A stretch of 64,000 bases of DNA, from NCBI GenBank assembly GCA_019084245.1, contig JAHRFE010000040.1:97680-161679 (forward strand), read 5' to 3'. Of this stretch, positions 45,048 to 53,285 are shown piece after piece; the stretch's first letter is position 1, and each line of letters opens with the position of its first letter. The position numbers were made by a program, and so were the translations under genes. This stretch comes from Hoeflea sp. (GTDB lineage Bacteria; Pseudomonadota; Alphaproteobacteria; Rhizobiales; Rhizobiaceae). Below the pieces are notes generated by a model that was not told where the DNA came from, searched no databases, and worked only from the letters and a program-made list of their open reading frames with translations.

Positions 45048-45806
45048 TTGCCAAACCTTGCCATAGTCAGAAGACTTGAAGCCGTTGGATTTCGGGCATG
45101 GCCTGCCGCGTCTATTCAGTATGACGGCAGTTGGCAGATCCGGCTGACCGCGGGACATCCCTCCAAGCGTCTCAATTCCGTCAATCCGCTTGACCCCTCG
45201 GATCATGACGATATCGAAATCCGTGTCGAACGCGCTGCCCGCCGGTTTGATTCCTATGACCGGCCGCTGGTGTTCCGGCAGACGCCGCTTGCTCCGCCGC
45301 CGCTGGAATCCCACCTCGATGCGCTGGGCTGGCGTCGCTTTGAAGAGACGATCGTGATGACCGGCAAGATCGATAGTCTCGATATCGACGGCGGGATGGA
45401 TCATCTGCCGCTCAAGGATGTCGGCCGCTACGTCGATGCGTCCATTGCGGTGCATGACCGTGATCAGTCGCTCAAGCCCGGCCTGACGGAGGTCCTGAGT
45501 GCAATCAGGCCACCCAGCGGCTTGTTTGTGCTTGAGGAAGAAAAGACGGGGCCGCTGTCGACGGCGCTCTGCGTTCATGACAACGACCTGGCCGGTCTGT
45601 TCGAACTTGCCACACGGCCTGACATGCGCCGTGCAGGACACGGTCGTGATGTCGTAAGAGCTGCGCTTCGCTGGGCGCGGCACCGCGGTGCGGACACCGC
45701 CTGGCTGCAAGTCGAGAGCGCAAATATCGCAGCCGTCGCGCTCTACCAGGGGCTCGGCTTTAGTGAAGTCTACCGTTACGCCTATCGCCAGAAGCCGGGC
45801 TACTGA
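45048..45806 (+). CDS. GNAT family N-acetyltransferase
   Basis: The 252-residue protein has a C-terminal GNAT domain with the acetyl-CoA loop in RPDMRRAGHGRDVVRAALRWARHRGADTAWLQVESANIAAVALYQGLGFSEVYRYAYR; this is the canonical motif A-B pattern. The N-terminal half (about 1-130) is a GNAT-like or unrelated domain, so it may be a tandem type. The start is a TTG at 45048; no ATG gives a better fit. It is between argJ and mutT. The substrate is unknown. Confidence 0.85.
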   Translation: MPNLAIVRRLEAVGFRAWPAASIQYDGSWQIRLTAGHPSKRLNSVNPLDPSDHDDIEIRVERAARRFDSYDRPLVFRQTPLAPPPLESHLDALGWRRFEETIVMTGKIDSLDIDGGMDHLPLKDVGRYVDASIAVHDRDQSLKPGLTEVLSAIRPPSGLFVLEEEKTGPLSTALCVHDNDLAGLFELATRPDMRRAGHGRDVVRAALRWARHRGADTAWLQVESANIAAVALYQGLGFSEVYRYAYRQKPGY

Positions 45807-45810
45807 TCCA

Positions 45811-46218
45811 ATGGGCGCAAAGAAAATCCTGCTGGTTGCCGCCTGCGCCCTGGTCGACGCCGATGGGCGGGTGCTTCTGACGCAGAGACCGGAGGGCAAG
45901 AAACTTGCCGGGCTGTGGGAGTTTCCAGGTGGCAAGGTTGAGCCGGGAGAAACGCCTGAAGCTGCCCTGATTCGCGAGCTCATCGAGGAAATCGGCGTCA
46001 CCACCCAGGAAGCCTGCCTCGCACCGTTGACCTTTGCCAGTCACAGCTATGATGATTTTCATCTGCTCATGCCGCTATTCGTCTGCCGCCGGTTCGAAGG
46101 CGCTGCGCGGGGGCTTGAGGGACAGGCGCTGAAATGGGTCCGGCCCCGGGATATGCGACACTATCCGATGCCGCCCGCCGACGAACCGCTCATCCCCTAT
46201 CTCATCGATCTTTTGTAA
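45811..46218 (+). CDS. mutT: 8-oxo-dGTP diphosphatase MutT
   Basis: The 135-residue Nudix enzyme removes oxidised guanine nucleotides. The Nudix box GGKVEPGETPEAALIRELIEEIG is seen at about residues 36-58. The start at 45811 lies 4 bp after the stop of the GNAT gene, so the two are cotranscribed. The C-terminal WVRPRDMRHYPMPPADEPLIPYL fits the MutT subfamily. Confidence 0.93.
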   Translation: MGAKKILLVAACALVDADGRVLLTQRPEGKKLAGLWEFPGGKVEPGETPEAALIRELIEEIGVTTQEACLAPLTFASHSYDDFHLLMPLFVCRRFEGAARGLEGQALKWVRPRDMRHYPMPPADEPLIPYLIDLL

Positions 46219-46294
46219 GTTCTCGGTGAGAGCTCATGCCTAACGTCAATCTTTGGCATTAGCGTTAATGAAACTTCAATTCCCTTCACGCAAG

Positions 46295-46323
46295 ATCCAT
46301 GCGAGCGACTGATCCGCATGGAT
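46295..46323 (+). other. 9-bp inverted repeat in the leader of the 107-residue gene
   Basis: ATCCATGCG (46295-46303) and CGCATGGAT (46315-46323) form a perfect 9-bp stem with an 11-nt loop, ending 8 nt before GGAGG of the following gene. It could occlude or regulate the ribosome site, or be an operator. Confidence 0.4.
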
Positions 46324-46339
46324 TGTAAGTGGAGGCGGC

Positions 46340-46663
46340 ATGAGCGACGGCGATTTCTGGATGGCGGTGAAGGACAGGGATGGCGTGGAAAACCAGCCCA
46401 GAAAATTTGGCGCCGTTCGCGTCGCGCTGCTTTTTGGCACCGCCGCAATTGCGGTTGCGACCATTCTGACGCCGATGCTGGCTGATCGCTCAACGTCCTC
46501 CCGCGTGGCCTGGGCGCCAGATCAATATGACAACATCATCACTGGATCGATCCCGCAACGATCCAGAAACACGGTCTACACTGTCCGCAAATCGATCCTG
46601 CAGGACAGCCCCGGTTCACTCTGCATCATTGGAAGCGATGGCAGCAAGACCGGCGATTGCTGA
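46340..46663 (+). CDS. hypothetical membrane-anchored protein
   Basis: The 107-residue product has a polar N-terminus, one membrane helix (about 26-46, VRVALLFGTAAIAVATILTPML) and an extracytoplasmic tail with DNIITGSIPQRSRNTVYTVRKSILQDSPGSLCIIGSDG. The ITGSI string recurs in small exported proteins of rhizobia, but I cannot name the family. GGAGG lies 3-8 nt ahead of the ATG. It directly precedes the Flp pilin gene (43 bp), so it may have a role in pilus expression or assembly; that is inference. Confidence 0.65.
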   Translation: MSDGDFWMAVKDRDGVENQPRKFGAVRVALLFGTAAIAVATILTPMLADRSTSSRVAWAPDQYDNIITGSIPQRSRNTVYTVRKSILQDSPGSLCIIGSDGSKTGDC

Positions 46664-46706
46664 TCGGTACCTACAAAAGACACACAGCCAGAATCGGAAC
46701 TGAAGA

Positions 46707-46880
46707 ATGAAATCGATGATTTGCCGGTTCCTGGATGACAGGCGTGGCGCCACCGCAATCGAGTATGCCCTTATTGCCGTGCTGCTGGCCGTCTCCCTAA
46801 TTGGCGGGGCGACGACTGTCGGCAACACCATTGGCAGGACAATGGGTGATGTGGCGGTGCAGCTCAAGAATTCCCAATAG
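46707..46880 (+). CDS. Flp/Fap type IVb pilin
   Basis: A 57-residue prepilin: MKSMICRFLDDRRG, then ATAIEYALIAVLLAVSLIGGA. The prepilin-peptidase site lies after Gly14, and the mature protein carries the class IVb Glu5-Tyr6 pair. A hydrophobic helix (residues 17-37) and the tail GNTIGRTMGDVAVQLKNSQ follow. Flp pilins form the tight-adherence pili used in surface attachment. No tad/cpa assembly genes are in the window, so this is an orphan pilin gene or relies on a distant cluster. Confidence 0.88.
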   Translation: MKSMICRFLDDRRGATAIEYALIAVLLAVSLIGGATTVGNTIGRTMGDVAVQLKNSQ

Positions 46881-46940
46881 GGCCGCAGCAGAACATAGAA
46901 GGATGGCTGTTGGCCTTCGCTGACCTGAACCCGTAGCGTT

Positions 46941-47825
46941 TCAGCGCGGCAGTTTTTGTTCCGGGGTCCGCAGGGCATCTGCAAGGCGTGTCTTGGCAGA
47001 CCCCGGCTTGAGCGGTTTTTGCTGGCTTTCGTGCGGCGCCCATCCGGACAGGTGAATCACCGGGAAACTGGCGCGGATACGTCCGTCCGGGTCTGAAAAC
47101 CGTTCGGCGTAGATTTGTGCGGCCCGCAGGAAAAGAGACCGGCCTACCGGCCTTCGGCTTCGCTCCATCAGCATGGAAGTCATACCCATCGCGCGCAGAT
47201 CCCTGAGAAGGCCGAACATATCGGCATATCTGACCACTATGTCATCGATATCCGTTACCGGTAGCGCGAAGCCAGCGCGCTGGAGCAGGGCGCCATAATC
47301 GCGAATATCGGCGTAGGGGTGGATCCTGGCATTGGCGCCGCCGGTCAGTTCGCTTTCCGCTGCGAGCAAGCTTTCGCGAAGTTCGCCCAAAGTGCCTGCG
47401 CCAGGCGTGGCTGCCAGCAACAATCCGTCAGGCTTGAGCGCGCGGCGCATTTGGACCAGGACGCCAGGCGTGTCGTTGGTGAGATGCAGCGCCAGCGGGG
47501 AGACGATCAGATCAGCGCTGCCCGGGGCGATCGGAACTTGATCCGGGCCGGCAAGAGTGACCGCGCTCGTGTCGAGGCCCGGCAGGGCGTACTGGTCGAC
47601 AAATCTGAATGCCGCCGTCTTTCCCGTTGCCGACATCGTCTCTGCAGCCAGGGTCAGGCCGCCATGCACCTGGAAAGGGTTCTCGAACCGGCGTTCAACG
47701 ACCGAAAGACGATCGGCCATATCCTCGGCAACCCTGCGGATGAGAAAGTCTGCACCGGGTGTGAAACCGGCAAGCGCGCGCACCCTGCGTTGCCGCATGA
47801 GAGTGTGGTCAAAGAGAGGGTCCAT
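46941..47825 (-). CDS. SAM-dependent methyltransferase (NDUFAF5-like)
   Basis: The 294-residue protein has methyltransferase-like sequence: RFENPFQVHGGL near the N-terminus, SADLIVSPLALHLTNDTPGVLVQMRRALKPDGLLLAATPGAGTLGELRESL in the middle, and FALPVTDIDDIVVRYADMFGLLRDLRAMG, a pattern shared with alphaproteobacterial homologues of the NDUFAF5 assembly factor and BioC. The substrate is unknown. It is divergent from comF. The start at 47825 (MDPLFDHTL) is preferred over an extension of 27 codons that is not family-like. Confidence 0.82.
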   Translation of the reverse strand: MDPLFDHTLMRQRRVRALAGFTPGADFLIRRVAEDMADRLSVVERRFENPFQVHGGLTLAAETMSATGKTAAFRFVDQYALPGLDTSAVTLAGPDQVPIAPGSADLIVSPLALHLTNDTPGVLVQMRRALKPDGLLLAATPGAGTLGELRESLLAAESELTGGANARIHPYADIRDYGALLQRAGFALPVTDIDDIVVRYADMFGLLRDLRAMGMTSMLMERSRRPVGRSLFLRAAQIYAERFSDPDGRIRASFPVIHLSGWAPHESQQKPLKPGSAKTRLADALRTPEQKLPR

Positions 47826-47887
47826 GATCCGTTCCGCCGGTTTAAGTGCGGCTCGCTTGTTGGATGGAATGGCGGTAATGTCAACCA

Positions 47888-48715
47888 ATGGAGCCACCGG
47901 AAGCAAGTCACGCAGGCAGCGCGAGGCAGGTTGCCAAACATGGACCGAACAGGCCCGCGCTGACCGGGTTGCTTCGGCGAGGCGTGACGCTTTTGATGCA
48001 GCTGGTCTACCCGCCGGTTTGCGCCGGATGTGGAAAAATGACCGGACGACATGCCGCGCTGTGTCCGGACTGCTGGGGCACTGTGCGCTTTATCGAGCGG
48101 CCTTATTGCGAAATTACCGGCCTTCCCTTCGTTCATGACCGGGGCGAAGGGTTTTTGTCCCCTGATGCTATCGCCAATCCGCCCCCATATCAAAAGGCCC
48201 GCGCCGCAGTGTTCCATGATGGCGTTGCGCGCAAGGTTGTCCATGGGCTGAAATACTCCGATCGCGCGGATCTCGCGGCAATGATGGCGGCATGGATGGT
48301 CCGGGCAGGAAGGGATGTTCTCGATGACAGCGATGTGCTCGTTGCCGTGCCGTTGCATCGTGGCAGGTTGTTCGCGCGACGCTACAACCAGTCAGCAGAG
48401 CTTGCGCGACAACTTGCGCGAATCACAGGCAAGCCGTTTCTGGCCGGCGCGATGCGCCGTGTTCGTGCCACCAGGCAGCAGGTGGGTCTGGGTTTGAGAG
48501 CCAGGCAGGACAATGTCCGCGGGGCGTTTTCGATACAGCCCGGGCAGGCGCACAGGTTGCTCGGGCTCAAAGTCCTGCTGGTCGATGACGTGTTCACGAC
48601 GGGCTCGACCGTGGAGGCTGCAACACGTGCGCTGTTGCGCGGTGGCGCACGGCAGGTCAATGTGCTGACCTTTGCCAGGGTTGCAACCCCGGGCGAGGAA
48701 ACCCTATATGCCTGA
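47888..48715 (+). CDS. comF: ComF family protein (double-zinc-ribbon phosphoribosyltransferase)
   Basis: The 275-residue protein has an N-terminal zinc ribbon (VYPPVCAGCGK ... ALCPDCWG) and a C-terminal phosphoribosyltransferase domain with VAVPLHRGRLFARRYNQSAELAR, the PRPP loop VLLVDDVFTTGSTVEAA and VNVLTFARV. ComF homologues act in DNA uptake or nucleotide salvage. The start is uncertain: Met1 at 47888 gives a 38-residue extension ahead of LVYPPVC, and Met37 at 47996 is the alternative. It is 62 bp divergent from the methyltransferase and precedes grxC. Confidence 0.87.
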   Translation: MEPPEASHAGSARQVAKHGPNRPALTGLLRRGVTLLMQLVYPPVCAGCGKMTGRHAALCPDCWGTVRFIERPYCEITGLPFVHDRGEGFLSPDAIANPPPYQKARAAVFHDGVARKVVHGLKYSDRADLAAMMAAWMVRAGRDVLDDSDVLVAVPLHRGRLFARRYNQSAELARQLARITGKPFLAGAMRRVRATRQQVGLGLRARQDNVRGAFSIQPGQAHRLLGLKVLLVDDVFTTGSTVEAATRALLRGGARQVNVLTFARVATPGEETLYA

Positions 48716-48751
48716 AGAACCGCAGTGGCGGCACAGGAACTGGAGACTCGC

Positions 48752-49012
48752 ATGGCAGACGTAATCCTCTACACCCGACAGTTTTGCGGATTTTGCACGG
48801 CGGCCAAGCGTTTGCTGGACGGAAAGGGTGTAAGCTACACTGAGCAGGACGCGACCTTTTCGCCGGATTTGAGACAGGAAATGATCGCGAAGGCGAATGG
48901 CCGGACGACATTTCCGCAGATCTTCATCGATGGCGTCCATGTCGGAGGGTGCGACGAGTTGCACGCGCTTGAGCGCGCCGGCAAGCTCGACACAATGCTG
49001 GCAGGAGCCTGA
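48752..49012 (+). CDS. grxC: glutaredoxin 3
   Basis: The 86-residue protein has MADVILYTRQFCGFCTAAKRLL with the dithiol active site CGFC (CPYC in the E. coli protein), a TFPQIFIDGVHVGGCDEL cis-Pro and glutathione-binding region, and the helix DELHALERAGKLDTML. It reduces disulfides with glutathione. It is 3 bp ahead of the nitrilase-family gene, so they are cotranscribed. Confidence 0.93.
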   Translation: MADVILYTRQFCGFCTAAKRLLDGKGVSYTEQDATFSPDLRQEMIAKANGRTTFPQIFIDGVHVGGCDELHALERAGKLDTMLAGA

Positions 49013-49015
49013 TCG

Positions 49016-49876
49016 ATGAACGAACTTGTAGTCGCCGCCGTCCAGATGCGCTCGGGTGTTTCGCCTGAGGCCAATATTGCTGTGATGAAGGATCTGGTTC
49101 GCGACGCCGCGTCGCGTGGCGCGCGCTATGTCCAGACGCCGGAGATGACGGGCGCCGTCCAGAGGGACCGCGCAGGCCTGCAGCGGATCCTCAGACCTGA
49201 AGGCGATGATCCGGTCTTGAACGCTGCGTCAACGCTGGCAGGTGAACTCGGCATTTATCTGCATATCGGATCTACGGCGATTGATGCGGGCGGTGGAATG
49301 GCCGCGAACCGGGCGGTTGTTTTCGGCCCCGATGGCAGCGCCATGGTCCGCTATGACAAGATCCACATGTTCGATGTCGATCTCGACAATGGCGAGAGCT
49401 GGCGTGAAAGCGCGGTGTACCGGCCGGGCGAGAATGCCCGGACTGTCGATCTTGGTGGTGCACGGCTGGGACTGGGCATTTGTTACGATGTCCGGTTCCC
49501 GCATTTGTTTCGCGACCTGGCGCTCGCCGGGGCAGATATTCTCACCGCGCCGGCGGCGTTCACCCGGCAGACCGGTGAGGCGCATTGGCATGTGCTGCAG
49601 CGCGCCCGCGCCATCGAGAACGGCGCCTTCATGATTTCCGCCGCGCAAGGCGGGGTGCACGAGGATGGGCGGGAGACCTACGGCCATTCCCTGATCGTCA
49701 ACCCGTGGGGCCGCGTGATCGCCGAAGCCGAGGGTGACGAGCCCGGCGTCATTGTCGCCAGTCTGGCGCTTGACGAGGTCAAGGCAGCGCGGGCCAAGAT
49801 TCCCAATCTCAAGAATGCCCGGAGCTTCCGGATCGACAATGACACAGAGACAGCCAGGGGAGCGCAGGTGGCGTGA
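49016..49876 (+). CDS. carbon-nitrogen hydrolase (Nit1/2-like, probable deaminated-glutathione amidase)
   Basis: The 286-residue nitrilase-superfamily enzyme has the catalytic triad Glu43 in QTPEMTGAV, Lys in VRYDKIHMFDVDL and Cys in LGLGICYDVRFPHLF. In this branch the substrate is often deaminated glutathione, repairing a side product of transaminases; that substrate is inferred from the branch and from its place after grxC. The last codons overlap the next gene by 4 bp (GTGA). Confidence 0.9.
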   Translation: MNELVVAAVQMRSGVSPEANIAVMKDLVRDAASRGARYVQTPEMTGAVQRDRAGLQRILRPEGDDPVLNAASTLAGELGIYLHIGSTAIDAGGGMAANRAVVFGPDGSAMVRYDKIHMFDVDLDNGESWRESAVYRPGENARTVDLGGARLGLGICYDVRFPHLFRDLALAGADILTAPAAFTRQTGEAHWHVLQRARAIENGAFMISAAQGGVHEDGRETYGHSLIVNPWGRVIAEAEGDEPGVIVASLALDEVKAARAKIPNLKNARSFRIDNDTETARGAQVA

Positions 49877-50298
49877 TCCGGTTTTCTTTGCATTGCGACA
49901 AGGATCATGAGTTTGAGGGATGGTTTGGCTCAAGCCGGGATTTTGACGGGCAGAGCGCGCGGGGCATGATCGATTGCCCGGTATGCGGGTCGCGCCAGGT
50001 CAGCAAGGCGCTGATGGCGCCGGCGGTGACGGTTTCGCGGGAAGCGCCGGTGCGGCCTCTGGCGATGGATCCGGAAAAGCGCGAGATGATGCGCAAGCTC
50101 CGGGAGATGGTGCAGGCGGTCAAGCAGAATTCCGAGGATGTCGGCGACCGCTTCGCCGACGAGGCGCGCAAGATTCACCATGGCGAAGCCGAAGTCCGCG
50201 GCATCATCGGGCAGGCTTCGAGCGACGACGCCAGGTCGTTGATCGAGGAAGGCATAGAGATCGCGCCGTTGCCGGAATTCCCCGAGGATCTGAGTTGA
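49873..50298 (+). CDS. DUF1178 family protein
   Basis: The 141-residue protein begins at a GTG overlapping the upstream stop. It has an N-terminal zinc-ribbon-like segment (LHCDKDHEFEGWFGSSRDF ... IDCPVCGSRQVSKALMAPAV) and a C-terminal VRGIIGQASSDDARSLIEEGIEIAPLP, which are characteristic of DUF1178. The CxxC and a neighbouring Cys suggest metal binding. Function is unknown. It is in the grxC operon. Confidence 0.87.
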   Translation: MIRFSLHCDKDHEFEGWFGSSRDFDGQSARGMIDCPVCGSRQVSKALMAPAVTVSREAPVRPLAMDPEKREMMRKLREMVQAVKQNSEDVGDRFADEARKIHHGEAEVRGIIGQASSDDARSLIEEGIEIAPLPEFPEDLS

Positions 50299-50299
50299 A

Positions 50300-50884
50300 A
50301 TGACCGCGCCGGGATTTCATCTGGCGATGTACAATTTCGGACTGCATGTGGCGAGCTACGATGCGCCCGAAGTGCAGGGGTTCCTGCGCCGCGAACCCTT
50401 GAACTTTGCAGCAGCGGAGAAAGCCGCCGGCTTTATCGGGCGCTCCGGCTATTTGGGCGAACCGGGACCAGATAGCTGGGGCGTTCAGGTCTTTCCGCGG
50501 TTCATCCTGGGCAGCGGCCATGACTCCGGGCCGTCGTCCTTGTCGATTTGGCAGGATATCGAAAGCCTGATGGCATTTTCCTATGCGGGAGTTCATGCGG
50601 AGGCTTTGAAAAATGCCCGCGCCTGGAACACAAAGAACCATTGGCCGCCGCTTGTTCTGTGGTGGCTTGAAGCCGGCCGCCTGCCAGATTGGGAAAAGGG
50701 CGCAAAGAAGCTCGAATGGCTTTACGACAATGGCCCGGGTCCGGAGGCCTTCACATTCAAGCAGCCCTATGGTCCTGACGGCGACCCGACGCCGATTGAC
50801 CGCTCACGCGTGAAAACGCTGGTTGAGGCCAATGCTGCCGGCCAAAGGGACCTGCTGGCGCAACTCGCTTCAATCCCTGTGTGA
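50300..50884 (+). CDS. DUF3291 domain-containing protein
   Basis: The 194-residue protein has LAMYNFGLHVASYDAPEVQGFLR, then AEKAAGFIGRSGY, SLSIWQDIESLMAFSYAGVHAEALKNA and HWPPLVLWWLEAGRLPDWEKGAKKLEWLYDNGPGPEAFTFKQ, matching the DUF3291 pattern of small alpha/beta dimeric proteins. No enzyme function is established. It starts 1 bp after DUF1178 and closes the grxC operon. Confidence 0.82.
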   Translation: MTAPGFHLAMYNFGLHVASYDAPEVQGFLRREPLNFAAAEKAAGFIGRSGYLGEPGPDSWGVQVFPRFILGSGHDSGPSSLSIWQDIESLMAFSYAGVHAEALKNARAWNTKNHWPPLVLWWLEAGRLPDWEKGAKKLEWLYDNGPGPEAFTFKQPYGPDGDPTPIDRSRVKTLVEANAAGQRDLLAQLASIPV

Positions 50885-50906
50885 CCGCAAGCTGATCTAA
50901 AAGCTT

Positions 50907-50935
50907 TAAGCGGACGCAACCGGTTGCGCGGCTTA
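50907..50935. terminator. bidirectional hairpin between convergent genes
   Basis: TAAGC-GGA-CGCAACC/GGTTGCG-CG-GCTTA is an inverted repeat with a perfect 14-bp palindromic core (50915-50928) and a 5-bp outer stem. It lies between the ends of the convergent DUF3291 and ubiG genes. There is no T-run, so it may act as a weak or Rho-linked terminator. Confidence 0.45.
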
Positions 50936-50948
50936 GGAGGGCTGTATC

Positions 50949-51701
50949 CTACCCCGCCTTCGGACGCTCGGCGAGCATCATGTAGTTGACATCCATATCG
51001 CGAGACAGGTTCCACTGGTCCTGGAGAGGATTGTAGAACACGCCGGTGCGGTCGACGATGGTCATACCGGATGCCGCCAGCGGGCGTTCGATCTCTTCCG
51101 GCCGCACCAGCTTTTCATATTGATGGGTGCCGCGCGGCAGCCAGCGCAGCACATATTCAGCGCCGATGATGGCCAGCGCCCTCGCCTTCAGGGTCCTGTT
51201 GATGGTGGCGATAAACATCAGGCCGCCTGGCTTGACCATCTCGGCGCAGGAGGAGAGGAACAGATCGACATCGGACACATGCTCGACCACCTCCATGTTC
51301 AGGATCACGTCGAACTTCTCGCCGCGCGCGGCCAGTTCCTCCGAGGTTATGGCCTCGTAGCTGACATCGACGCCGCTTTGCCTGGCGTGAATCGAGGCCA
51401 CTTCTATATTGGTCCGCGACGCATCTGCGCCCAGCACATCAGCGCCCATGCGCACCATGGGTTCGCAAAGAAGTCCGCCGCCACAGCCGATATCGAGAAA
51501 GCGAAGGCCGGCCAGCGGCTTGTCGCCTTTCGGGTCGCGTCCGAAATGGCTCGCGACATGATCGCGAATGTAGGTCAGCCGCACCGGGTTGAACTTGTGC
51601 AGGGGGCGGAACTTGCCTTGCGGATCCCACCATTCTGCAGCCATCGCCGAGAAACGCTCGACTTCGCCCTGGTCAATCGTTGTGCGTTCGGTCTGGCTCA
51701 T
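50949..51701 (-). CDS. ubiG: ubiquinone biosynthesis O-methyltransferase
   Basis: The 250-residue SAM-dependent enzyme methylates the 2-polyprenyl-6-hydroxyphenol and 3-demethylubiquinone intermediates. Seen: [33 protein letters not shown], the SAM loop [28 protein letters not shown], and the later [23 protein letters not shown]. The start at 51701 has GGAGAA upstream; a frame extension of 28 codons is not family-like. It is divergent from lysC, leaving a 191-bp leader region. Confidence 0.94.
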   Translation of the reverse strand: MSQTERTTIDQGEVERFSAMAAEWWDPQGKFRPLHKFNPVRLTYIRDHVASHFGRDPKGDKPLAGLRFLDIGCGGGLLCEPMVRMGADVLGADASRTNIEVASIHARQSGVDVSYEAITSEELAARGEKFDVILNMEVVEHVSDVDLFLSSCAEMVKPGGLMFIATINRTLKARALAIIGAEYVLRWLPRGTHQYEKLVRPEEIERPLAASGMTIVDRTGVFYNPLQDQWNLSRDMDVNYMMLAERPKAG

Positions 51702-51818
51702 CGGGTTCTCCGGCGTTTCATAGTGTGCTTTCAACTCGGGCGCCGGGTCGGCCTTGTCAAGGGTTCCCAACGTCGCATGATCCATCCTGTTGCAGGCTGC
51801 GGGAAATTTGTCTATGAG

Positions 51819-51855
51819 ACCGCCACCATCCGCTCCGCGTCCCGGGGCGGTTTTT
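51819..51855 (+). terminator. terminator-like hairpin in the lysC leader
   Basis: ACCGCC (51819-51824) pairs with GGCGGT (51846-51851) and is followed by TTTTT (51851-51855). It lies on the plus strand only 38 bp before the lysC start, in a region with no upstream plus-strand gene, so it may act as a transcription attenuator. A short frame at 51779-51874 ([11 protein letters not shown]...) overlaps it and could be a leader peptide. This is an inference from position. Confidence 0.35.
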
Positions 51856-51892
51856 CTTGCCCGGAAGCGGGTTAGCCAGCGGATAATTCAAC

Positions 51893-53167
51893 ATGGCCCG
51901 CATCGTGATGAAGTTTGGCGGCACATCGGTTGCCGACCTTGACCGGATCCATAATGTCGCCCGGCATGTCAAACGTGAAGTTGACGCCGGGCACCAGGTG
52001 GCTGTGGTGGTCTCGGCCATGGCCGGAAAGACCAATGAGCTTGTGGGCTGGGTGCAGGCAATGCCTAAGGTCGCCGGCGCCAATGCGTCCTTCTATGATG
52101 CTCGCGAATATGACGCGATTGTCGCGTCCGGCGAACAGGTGACCAGCGGCTTGCTTGCCATTGCGCTGCAATCCATGGGCATTGATGCCCGCTCATGGCA
52201 GGGCTGGCAGATTCCGGTGAAGACCGACAACGCCCATGGCGCGGCGCGCATTCTGGATATCGACGGGACCGAACTGATCCGGCGCTTCGAGATGGGTCAG
52301 GTCGCGGTCGTAGCCGGCTTCCAGGGGATCGGACCGGATAACCGGCTCGCGACGCTGGGCCGTGGCGGCTCGGACACCAGCGCTGTGGCCATCGCGGCAG
52401 CCGTCAAGGCAGACCGCTGTGATATCTATACCGATGTTGACGGTGTCTATACGACAGATCCGCGGGTTGTGCCGAAGGCGCGGCGGATGAAGAAGATCGC
52501 GTTTGAGGAAATGCTGGAAATGGCCTCCCTCGGCGCCAAGGTGCTGCAGGTCCGCTCGGTCGAGCTGGCTATGGTGCACAAGGTAAGAACCTTTGTGCGA
52601 TCAAGTTTTGATGATCCGGATGCGCCCGAGATGAGCGATCTGATCAACCCGCCCGGAACTCTTATTTGTGACGAGGAAGAAATCGTGGAACAGGAAGTCG
52701 TGACCGGCATTGCCTATGCCAAGGACGAAGCGCAGATTTCGCTCCGGCGGCTTGCCGACCGGCCAGGCGTGTCGGCGGCGATTTTCGGGCCGCTTGCGGA
52801 CTCCCATATCAATGTCGACATGATCGTCCAGAACATCTCCGAGGATGGATCGCGCACCGATATGACGTTTACGGTGCCATCGAGCGATGCGGAGAAGGCG
52901 CTCGCGGTCCTGGAAGGCGAGAAGCACACGATCGGCTACGACGTGGTCCAGAGCGAATCAGGTCTCGCCAAAGTCTCCGTCATCGGCATCGGCATGCGCA
53001 GTCACGCCGGCGTCGCCGCGACCGCTTTCAAGGCACTTGCTGAAAAATCAATCAACATCAAGGCGATAACAACGTCAGAGATCAAGATCTCGATCCTGAT
53101 CGATGGCGCCTATGCCGAACTTGCGGTTCGCACTTTGCATTCCGTCTACGGTCTCGATAAGACTTAG
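51893..53167 (+). CDS. lysC: aspartate kinase
   Basis: The 424-residue enzyme phosphorylates aspartate at the head of lysine, threonine, methionine and diaminopimelate synthesis. Seen: MARIVMKFGGTSVADLDRI at the N-terminus, GRGGSDTSAVAIAAAVKADRCDIYTDVDGVYTTDPRVV, and two C-terminal ACT domains (from about residue 270), used for allosteric feedback. The length is typical of the alpha-type. A terminator-like hairpin in its leader suggests regulation. Confidence 0.96.
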   Translation: MARIVMKFGGTSVADLDRIHNVARHVKREVDAGHQVAVVVSAMAGKTNELVGWVQAMPKVAGANASFYDAREYDAIVASGEQVTSGLLAIALQSMGIDARSWQGWQIPVKTDNAHGAARILDIDGTELIRRFEMGQVAVVAGFQGIGPDNRLATLGRGGSDTSAVAIAAAVKADRCDIYTDVDGVYTTDPRVVPKARRMKKIAFEEMLEMASLGAKVLQVRSVELAMVHKVRTFVRSSFDDPDAPEMSDLINPPGTLICDEEEIVEQEVVTGIAYAKDEAQISLRRLADRPGVSAAIFGPLADSHINVDMIVQNISEDGSRTDMTFTVPSSDAEKALAVLEGEKHTIGYDVVQSESGLAKVSVIGIGMRSHAGVAATAFKALAEKSINIKAITTSEIKISILIDGAYAELAVRTLHSVYGLDKT

Positions 53168-53285
53168 TCCGACGGGATACAATCAAGTCGGCCTGCGCCG
53201 CATATTGAACCTTCCGGGAGTTGTTCCGGGTAACCGGCCGGGAGCTATCCCGGACCGGCCACACGAATTGGGAGAATGAAGCGCG

